5,743 bases of DNA from Deinococcus sp. Its GTDB lineage: Bacteria > Deinococcota > Deinococci > Deinococcales > Deinococcaceae. A model generated the notes under the pieces. The model was not told the DNA's origin. It searched no databases and was given only the letters and a program-made list of their open reading frames with translations. Shown one piece after another: positions 1 through 5,070 of this stretch. Position numbers and translations under genes: made by a program. Location of the stretch: the NCBI GenBank assembly GCA_018260375.1, contig JAGLBF010000009.1, positions 26,600 to 32,342 on the forward strand. Reading direction: 5' to 3'. How positions within the stretch are numbered: position 1 is the first letter of the stretch; the number at the start of each line of letters is the position of its first letter.

Positions 1-12
1 CAGGTGCCGTTT

Positions 13-29
13 TGTCCAAGAAGCGGACA
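13..29. other. Small inverted repeat after the last gene
   Basis: TGTCC (13-17) and GGACA (25-29) form a five-pair stem around a seven-base loop, just past the stop codon at 37-39. On the minus strand it is followed by AAAACGG and no U-tract, so it is a poor intrinsic terminator; it could be a transcript-end stabiliser or chance. Confidence 0.25.
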
Positions 30-36
30 GGCCCGT

Positions 37-759
37 TTAGGACTTGAGCAGCACTTCTACTTTGACATAGCCGTCTAGGTGACTAAAGATTATCTGCTGC
101 GTTTCAAAGTCTAGGCGCACGTCGTGCATGTGGCCGCTGCTCAGCTGCGTGCCTAGTGCCTGAGCGGTGTTGAGGTAAAAGCGTGCGTACGACTGCACCG
201 CTGGCGGCAAGGCGACGCCACTGCTTTGCTGCAACTGCCCCTGTGCATTAAAAAAGGCTGTGGCAACCACAATAGACTGATGCACAGGGACAGGGGTGCT
301 CGGCTGATCAGCAGCTGTGCTTGCTGAGGGCTCAGCGCCGCTGCTTATCTGCTCTACGCTGGCCGCACCCTCGGCGGCCTGACGACGCTGCGCCGAAAGC
401 TGCAAAAAGCGCTGTACGATGGGTAGTAACTCATCGGGGCGAAAAGGCTTGCGTAAAATGTCCTCAGCGCCGACTTGCTGGGCTTCGCGCCTCACCTCTT
501 CGTCGACATTGCCGCTGATCAACAGCACCGGAATGTGAGCGTAGCGGGGGTTGGCCTTTACCTGCTGACACAGTTCAAAGCCGGTGATGCCGGGCATAAT
601 GATGTCGGTGATCATCAGGTCAAAGGGCGCATCATCCAGTTTATCAAGGGCATCTTCGCCACTTACAGCATTGCGGGTGGTGATATGGTGCTGTTTAAAG
701 GCGATTTCTAGGGCTTTACGAACACTGACGCTGTCATCAACGATAAAAATTTCTGGCAT
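37..759 (-). CDS. Response regulator: canonical receiver plus Roadblock/LC7-like C-terminal region
   Basis: Soluble protein of 240 residues. Residues 1-120 form a complete receiver: acidic pair Asp8/Asp9, acceptor Asp52 in MITDIIMPG, Ser82 in LLISG, Lys104 in RKPFRP. It should therefore accept phosphate from the nearby kinase. A linker rich in Ala, Ser, Pro and Gln follows (about 121-160). Residues about 160-240 do not look DNA-binding. The order is a strand with a turn (VATAFFNAQGQLQQSSG), a long helix (PAVQSYARFYLNTAQALG), then two strands (HDVRLDFETQQIIFSHLDG and YVKVEVLLKS). This matches the pattern of Roadblock/LC7 (MglB-type) proteins, which bind Ras-like GTPases such as MglA. The receiver call is secure; the C-terminal call rests on pattern alone. 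The gene is 147 bp beyond the DUF4388-like gene, behind a repeat-rich gap, so it may have its own regulation. Confidence 0.9.
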   Translation of the reverse strand: MPEIFIVDDSVSVRKALEIAFKQHHITTRNAVSGEDALDKLDDAPFDLMITDIIMPGITGFELCQQVKANPRYAHIPVLLISGNVDEEVRREAQQVGAEDILRKPFRPDELLPIVQRFLQLSAQRRQAAEGAASVEQISSGAEPSASTAADQPSTPVPVHQSIVVATAFFNAQGQLQQSSGVALPPAVQSYARFYLNTAQALGTQLSSGHMHDVRLDFETQQIIFSHLDGYVKVEVLLKS

Positions 760-774
760 AGGGGTTATTCTCCT
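760..774 (-). promoter_or_regulatory. Shine-Dalgarno site for the small response regulator
   Basis: AGGAG at 774-770 on the minus strand lies ten bases before the ATG at 759. It supports that start, which also places the first receiver strand directly at the N-terminus (PEIFIVDDS). Confidence 0.6.
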
Positions 775-780
775 GTCAAA

Positions 781-837
781 TAGCCTAGTGGAACTGATAT
801 AGCCTAGTAGAACTGATAGAGCTTAGTGGAACTGATA
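781..837. repeat. Three tandem 19-bp direct repeats upstream of the small response regulator
   Basis: Units on the plus strand: TAGCCTAGTGGAACTGATA (781-799), TAGCCTAGTAGAACTGATA (800-818), GAGCTTAGTGGAACTGATA (819-837). Unit 2 differs from unit 1 at one base and unit 3 at two. They abut without spacers and end seven bases before the AGGAG of the downstream gene. They could be iterated binding sites, part of a leader RNA, or a variable-number tandem repeat that sets spacing. There is no open reading frame across them that looks real. Confidence 0.9.
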
Positions 838-859
838 ATGAGTAAAGATCAAAACTGAG

Positions 860-885
860 CCCGCACAGGTATTACAGCACACGGG
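860..885 (-). terminator. Weak hairpin, possible attenuator or terminator after the DUF4388-like gene
   Basis: On the minus strand CCCGTGTG (885-878) can pair with TGTGCGGG (867-860) around a ten-base loop, with four Watson-Crick and four G-U pairs. CTCA and then a short TTTT follow. The pairing is weak and the U-tract short, so it may only reduce transcription into the last gene, or do nothing. Confidence 0.22.
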
Positions 886-896
886 TATCACAGCAT
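868..896. repeat. Two 13-bp direct repeats in the gap after the DUF4388-like gene
   Basis: GGTATTACAGCAC (868-880) and GGTATCACAGCAT (884-896) match at 11 of 13 positions, with starts 16 bp apart. An 8-bp sequence, ACTGAGCC, also occurs on each side of the pair (854-861 and 900-907). The arrangement could be operator-like or a remnant of local duplication. Confidence 0.6.
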
Positions 897-906
897 AGGA
901 CTGAGC

Positions 907-1668
907 CTAACCGATGATCTCAGCATTAAGGTGGTCAATAGATACAGTGGCTGAAACCAAAAGTCTCCGGGTGGACATATCAATATTGCGCGGGTAGCCT
1001 TCAGCAAGTTGACCTGCTTCAAAATAAGAGATGTCCTCTTTGACATGCTGGTTATTTTTGTTGACCTCTAAGCTTTCCAGTATGAGGGCCAGCAGAGAAT
1101 CTTGACCCCGTTCATAGGTAAACTCGCCGTAAATCAGCTCACCTTTTTGCATAATCAGGTATCCTGAAGCCTCTTCTATCTTGATGATCCAGTGGCCTGT
1201 CTTCTGGTTTTCATTCAGCCAAGCGATCAGTTCGGTGAGTGAGAAGGTGCGTAAGTCACAGTGCAGTGAGGGAGTTGCTGTGGAGGACAAAAAAGGCGGC
1301 AAGGCTACTTGAGGAAAAGCAGACGCCAAAATTCTTGAAAGGGCCAGGGGCGTACAGGTTGCACGGCCAATAGTGTGGTCAACGGCGGCGGTAAATTCAG
1401 TGGGCGCTTTGTCAGCAAGCAAAAAGAAGGGGAGGTTATGGGTGGCGGGGTCGCTGCGAATAATGCTCCATAATTCCAGTGCTTGCATGTCTGCCAGACG
1501 CTTTTCGCAGATGATGGCGCTGGCGTGGGTACGTTCTAACTGCGTCAGTGCATGTAGGCCGCCCTCGGCACGTACGTAAGGGACATCAGCCTGCGCACAT
1601 AACCAGGCGTACGTCTGGTACAGCAGTTCGTCTTGCACGATAAAAACCAGAGGAGGGCTACTGCTCAT
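907..1668 (-). CDS. Degenerate (pseudo) receiver fused to a DUF4388-like domain
   Basis: Soluble 253-residue protein in two parts. Residues about 6-120 have the length and hydrophobic pattern of a receiver domain (VFIVQDE at strand 1, SAIICEKRLADM at strand 3, LPFFLLAD at strand 4, CTPLALSRIL at the end). The phosphorylation residues are lost: the first acidic residue of the pair is Gln12, the acceptor Asp aligns with Glu55, the conserved Thr with Ala85, and the conserved Lys with Thr106. Residues about 135-215 resemble DUF4388 (PatA-type): LRTFSLTELIAWLNENQKTG, then a beta-rich stretch ending in GELIYGEF and a helix in LLALILESL. The last 25 residues look helical (STRRLLVSA), as in other DUF4388 proteins. 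It is probably a phosphorylation-independent adaptor or polarity/scaffold protein for the kinase, an inference from position and family. Start chosen from the ATGA overlap with the kinase stop. Confidence 0.85.
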   Translation of the reverse strand: MSSSPPLVFIVQDELLYQTYAWLCAQADVPYVRAEGGLHALTQLERTHASAIICEKRLADMQALELWSIIRSDPATHNLPFFLLADKAPTEFTAAVDHTIGRATCTPLALSRILASAFPQVALPPFLSSTATPSLHCDLRTFSLTELIAWLNENQKTGHWIIKIEEASGYLIMQKGELIYGEFTYERGQDSLLALILESLEVNKNNQHVKEDISYFEAGQLAEGYPRNIDMSTRRLLVSATVSIDHLNAEIIG

Positions 1669-4600
1669 AAAGTTTTTTGTTCCTCCAAGATCTTATTCAG
1701 GCGGCGAAGAAGGAGCGCTTCATCAACAGGTTTACTAAAGTAGTCGTTGGCCCCCAGTTGAAAGGCGAGGCGCTGGTGCTTATCGCCTGCACGGGTGGTC
1801 ATGACAACCATGGGCAGATGCTGGATCGCCTGCCGCCCGCGCACCGCTTCGAGCAGCTCGTAGCCGTTCATGCGCGGCATTTCTAGGTCGGTGACCACCA
1901 GGTCAAAGTGCAGGCCAAATTGCAACAACTCAAAGGCTTCTTGTCCATCATTGGCGGTCTGCACTTCGTAGCCACCGCGCTCAAGCATACGACTGACCAG
2001 CCTGCGCACACTCAGTGAGTCGTCGACCAGCAAGATGCGGCGGTGTACGGCTGCCTTTTGCAGACCCTGCTCTGTGCCGAGCCAGCGATCAGGCTGGGTG
2101 TGCAGGCGCAGCAAGCCTGTGGGGTCAATGACGGGCAGCACTTCGCCTGTGGTCGCTACTGTGGTCGCCGTAATGTAATCGAGCGAGCGCAGCAGACCCG
2201 ACAGCGGGCTGAGTGCCACTTCTTCAATGCGGTCAAAGTCATCAACCCGCACCGCAATATTGCCCGATACCGAGCGCAAAATCAGCAGCTTCCAGGTGTC
2301 GTCTGTAGGCGGCAGGCCCCACATCTGGCGCATATCCAGAATAGAAATCCACTGCCCGTTGTCAAGCACTTCCATGCCCTCATCACCTACAGCCAGGTCG
2401 GTTTCATGAACCTCGCGCAGGGCCTGAATGACGCTGGTGGCAAAGCCCACCATCTGCTGACCCATGCGGACTTGTAGCACGTCAATAATCTGCTGACTAG
2501 TCGGCACGCGCAGGGTGATACGGGTGCCCTTGCCGCGCTGGGTGCGAATCAGCAAATCACCGCCCAAGCGGCGCATACTGCTCGCCACCACGTCCATGCC
2601 CACGCCGCGCCCTGCCGTCGTGCTGACCGATTTGGCGGTAGACAGCCCTGGCAACAAGATAAGGCGGGCTAGCTCATCATCCGACATCTCTGCTAGTTCC
2701 TGAGCTGAGCGTTGACCACGTTCCAAAGCGCGAATACGGATGGCCTCTAGGTCAAGGCCGCGCCCGTCATCTTCCACGCTTACTTCCAGAAAACTGCCCA
2801 GCTCCTGGGCGCTAATACGGACGTGTCCCAGCGGGTCTTTACCCTGCGCGGCGCGCTCTTCAGGTGCACCAATACCGTGATACACCGCGTTGGTCAGCAG
2901 GTGCAGCAGCGGCTCATTGAGATTTTGCAGCACGCTATTTTCAATTTCCAGGTTCTCGCCTGTGACCGACAGCACAAATTCACTGTGATCACGCGCCCAG
3001 CGGCGCAGGCGTACCACTGCCTGAGCAAACGGCACGCGGCTGGTGCGGCTGATGTCTAGGCGCAGGCGGCGAATGAGCTTGCTCATGTCTTCGTTTTCTT
3101 CTGAAAGCTCATTAAGGCCGTCTATAAAACGGGTACGCAGCTCTGCAAAGTCAGCGCTCAACTCGGTCATGCTGCGCGCCAAAATATTCAAATCGCTGTA
3201 GGTATCAAATTCTAGCTCGTTAAATTGCTGATTGATGTCCGAGCGCAGGCTGCTTTGTGCGCTTGCCTGTGAGGTGCTGGACGCGGCCTCAGTGTCTTGG
3301 CCCAGGCGAACCATGTCTGGGTTGAGATACCGCTCTTCAAAGTCGCGTACAGTGCGCTGAAAGCGGCTTTGGCTGTCGCCCATAGCGCGCTCTAGGGCGT
3401 AGAGGCGCTCCATGGCCTGCGTCATCTGTGACCGCGCCACCACCAGGTCACCCACCTGGGCCATCAGACCGTCAAGCTGCTCGGCACGCACGCGCACGGT
3501 GGTGATAGCAGGTGCTACCGCAGGCGCGGTCTGGTCAGTCATTTCGGCAGGAATAACACGGCTGAGCGTCTCACCCTGCACCAGCGCTTCCATCTGGCCC
3601 TGTAACAACTGGGCTGACTGCTCGAGTGGCAGGGGGTCGCCTTCTGCCACTTTGAGGTAGTGTTCAGCGGTGTCCGTTGCTTCTTGTAGCAGCTCTTCGA
3701 CATTTCCTGCAAGTGGCTGCACGCCTTCACGCACGGCGCCTAGGAGGTCTTCTAGCTTATGGGCAAAGTCGCCCAGTGGGGTAAAGCCCACCATGTACGA
3801 GCTGCCCTTGATGGTGTGCGCTGCTCGGAACATCACATCTATGTTCGCTGCAGAGCCACTGGCAAGCTGCTCACGCAGTACCTCCAGGTGTTCACGCACC
3901 TCGGGAGCGTAGTATTCCCAGGTTTCGCTGTTGTCCTTATAAAAGTCGCGCAGTTGCTGCTCTAGCACGGCTTGTGGCGCTTGTGCGGCGGCCACCTGCG
4001 GCTCAGCGTCCGGCGACACAGAGGTAAAGGTTTCCAGCGGTTCTCCCGCCGCCATGTGGTTGAGCTGGGCTTGCAGTCGCTCCGTACCCTGCAAGTGAGC
4101 CGCTGTGTCGCCTTCTGCCACTTTGAGGTAGTGTTCAGCGGTGTCCGTTGCTTCTTGTAGCAGCTCTTCGACATTTCCTGCAAGTGGCTGCACGCCTTCA
4201 CGCACGGCGCCTAGGAGGTCTTCTAGCTTATGGGCAAAGTCGCCCAGTGGGGTAAAGCCCACCATGTACGAGCTGCCCTTGATGGTGTGCGCTGCTCGGA
4301 ACATCACATCTATGTTCGCTGCAGAGCCACTGGCAAGCTGCTCACGCAGTACCTCCAGGTGTTCACGCACCTCGGGAGCGTAGTATTCCCAGGTTTCGCT
4401 GTTGTCCTTATAAAAGTCGCGCAGTTGTTGCTCTAGTACGGCTTTGGCCGGCACAGGCTGCGCCAGGGGCTGTTCGGCTGCGGCGGCCATCTCTTCACGC
4501 AGTTGCTGTTCATGAAACTGCTTAGCCGCTGAGTAAGGCTTAAAAGCCTGCGGGTAGGCGTACACCAGTTTTTGCAGTTCTGCTGTGCCGCCTGCTGCCG

Positions 4601-4958
4601 AAAACTCTAGCCCCAGTTGTAGCTCCTTGCCGTTGACATCCAGATAATTAAGCCCTGCGCGCAGCAGCTCAATGATGCGGCTCATCAGGCTGACAAATTG
4701 CTGGCGTCCCTGAGCGGGCAACTGTGGGCGCGATTCGAGCAGACGCTCAGCCACCCCCGCCAGACTAGAAAGCTGCGGAAACCCGTACAGACCCGCCGTA
4801 CCACGTAGGCGGTGTGACAACACCAGCATCTGACCCATGTGTACTTGGTCTTGGTCGCCCACTGTGTCTTGTTGCAGCGCTTGCCCCGCTGCCTCCAAGT
4901 TGCCCAGCGCCTCATGGGCATCTTGGAAGAAGGTTTCCATCATTTCGCTTCTTGGCAT
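1665..4958 (-). CDS. Hybrid CheA/ChpA-type chemosensory histidine kinase: three HPt domains, kinase core, CheW-like domain and C-terminal receiver
   Basis: Cytoplasmic kinase of 1097 residues, with no signal peptide or membrane segment. Domain order: HPt1 (about 1-115, His49 in SHRLRGTAG), HPt2 (about 185-290, His224 in AAHTIKGSS), HPt3 (about 342-447, His381 in the same motif), CheA dimerisation region (about 487-650, extended and with an S/Q-rich insert near 558-572), HATPase (about 675-818: N box LTNAVYHGI with Asn690, G1 box EDDGRG 729-734, G2 box AGRGVGMDVV 782-791), CheW-like P5 (about 818-955), receiver (about 972-1092: Asp979/Asp980, phospho-acceptor Asp1024, Thr1054, Lys1076). All core catalytic motifs are present, so it should be active. 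The architecture resembles ChpA/PilL of type IV pilus systems more than flagellar CheA; no P2 domain is recognisable. HPt2 and HPt3 are identical at residues 173-284 and 330-441. Its stop codon overlaps the next start in ATGA, so the two are probably translationally coupled. Confidence 0.95.
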   Translation of the reverse strand: MPRSEMMETFFQDAHEALGNLEAAGQALQQDTVGDQDQVHMGQMLVLSHRLRGTAGLYGFPQLSSLAGVAERLLESRPQLPAQGRQQFVSLMSRIIELLRAGLNYLDVNGKELQLGLEFSAAGGTAELQKLVYAYPQAFKPYSAAKQFHEQQLREEMAAAAEQPLAQPVPAKAVLEQQLRDFYKDNSETWEYYAPEVREHLEVLREQLASGSAANIDVMFRAAHTIKGSSYMVGFTPLGDFAHKLEDLLGAVREGVQPLAGNVEELLQEATDTAEHYLKVAEGDTAAHLQGTERLQAQLNHMAAGEPLETFTSVSPDAEPQVAAAQAPQAVLEQQLRDFYKDNSETWEYYAPEVREHLEVLREQLASGSAANIDVMFRAAHTIKGSSYMVGFTPLGDFAHKLEDLLGAVREGVQPLAGNVEELLQEATDTAEHYLKVAEGDPLPLEQSAQLLQGQMEALVQGETLSRVIPAEMTDQTAPAVAPAITTVRVRAEQLDGLMAQVGDLVVARSQMTQAMERLYALERAMGDSQSRFQRTVRDFEERYLNPDMVRLGQDTEAASSTSQASAQSSLRSDINQQFNELEFDTYSDLNILARSMTELSADFAELRTRFIDGLNELSEENEDMSKLIRRLRLDISRTSRVPFAQAVVRLRRWARDHSEFVLSVTGENLEIENSVLQNLNEPLLHLLTNAVYHGIGAPEERAAQGKDPLGHVRISAQELGSFLEVSVEDDGRGLDLEAIRIRALERGQRSAQELAEMSDDELARLILLPGLSTAKSVSTTAGRGVGMDVVASSMRRLGGDLLIRTQRGKGTRITLRVPTSQQIIDVLQVRMGQQMVGFATSVIQALREVHETDLAVGDEGMEVLDNGQWISILDMRQMWGLPPTDDTWKLLILRSVSGNIAVRVDDFDRIEEVALSPLSGLLRSLDYITATTVATTGEVLPVIDPTGLLRLHTQPDRWLGTEQGLQKAAVHRRILLVDDSLSVRRLVSRMLERGGYEVQTANDGQEAFELLQFGLHFDLVVTDLEMPRMNGYELLEAVRGRQAIQHLPMVVMTTRAGDKHQRLAFQLGANDYFSKPVDEALLLRRLNKILEEQKTL
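1669..1686 (-). promoter_or_regulatory. Shine-Dalgarno site inside the kinase gene for the DUF4388-like protein
   Basis: GGAGGA at 1686-1681 on the minus strand lies within the last codons of the kinase gene. It is twelve bases before the ATG at 1668, which is longer than usual. With the four-base ATGA overlap of stop and start (1665-1668), this fits translation coupled to that of the kinase. Confidence 0.6.
3636..3973. repeat. Direct repeat, copy encoding HPt3 (kinase residues 330-441)
   Basis: This 338-bp stretch recurs 471 bp to the right (4107-4444) in the same orientation and frame; 471 bp is exactly 157 codons. Read base by base, 3636-3956 is identical to 4107-4427 (321 bp, no mismatch). 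The rest differs at only two sites (3957 against 4428, 3966 against 4437), both synonymous third positions in a Gln and a Val codon. Identity stops abruptly at both ends. Confidence 0.97.
4107..4444. repeat. Direct repeat, copy encoding HPt2 (kinase residues 173-284)
   Basis: Partner of the copy at 3636-3973. The copies are separated by 133 bp (3974-4106) that encode the tail of HPt2 and an Ala/Pro/Gln-rich linker (residues 285-329). Recombination between the copies would remove or add one in-frame 157-codon HPt module, so module number could vary between strains. Confidence 0.97.
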
Positions 4959-4970
4959 TCCTTACTCCTC
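4959..4970 (-). promoter_or_regulatory. Shine-Dalgarno site that fixes the kinase start
   Basis: GAGGAG at 4970-4965 on the minus strand lies six bases before the ATG at 4958. Two further in-frame Met codons (residues 6 and 7) have no comparable site at the right distance, so the first ATG is preferred. Confidence 0.75.
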
Positions 4971-5041
4971 ACTTCTCTTGAAAGGGTACGGCCTTCAACC
5001 TCGACCAACTGGCCCACCCATGAGGCGCCTTATCCAGTCGA

Positions 5042-5070
5042 ACAATATCAACTGAGTATTGAGCTATCAA
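5042..5070 (-). promoter_or_regulatory. Candidate sigma70-type promoter for the kinase gene
   Basis: On the minus strand TTGATA (5070-5065) is followed after exactly 17 bases by TATTGT (5047-5042). These match the -35 consensus at five of six positions and the -10 consensus at four of six. The -35 box overlaps the stop codon of the receptor gene. A start near 5035 would give a leader of about 77 bases before the kinase ATG. This would let the kinase be transcribed independently of the receptor. It is a motif match only; read-through from upstream is equally possible. Confidence 0.42.

Noticed and set aside
781..837. CRISPR array
   Set aside because: The 19-bp units abut with no spacers, and there are no cas genes.
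2043..2477. 144-codon plus-strand open frame
   Set aside because: It lies wholly antisense to the CheW-like domain and the start of the receiver of the kinase, whose minus-strand reading shows clear family motifs; composition looks like a shadow frame.
3670..4436. Plus-strand open frames that occur twice with identical translations (3670-3912 and 4141-4383; 3759-3965 and 4230-4436)
   Set aside because: They are antisense shadows of the duplicated HPt coding sequence; they repeat only because the DNA does, and they lack domain features and ribosome binding sites.
3636..4444. Mobile element as source of the 338-bp repeat
   Set aside because: The repeat lies in frame within a conserved domain, has no terminal inverted repeats or transposase, and encodes the HPt domain itself.
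5001..5041. Imperfect inverted repeat (TCGACCAACTGG and CCAGTCGA) in the kinase leader as a terminator or riboswitch
   Set aside because: Two four-pair stems are split by a four-base bulge, the loop is long, no T-tract follows, and one arm would lie mostly upstream of the predicted transcript start.
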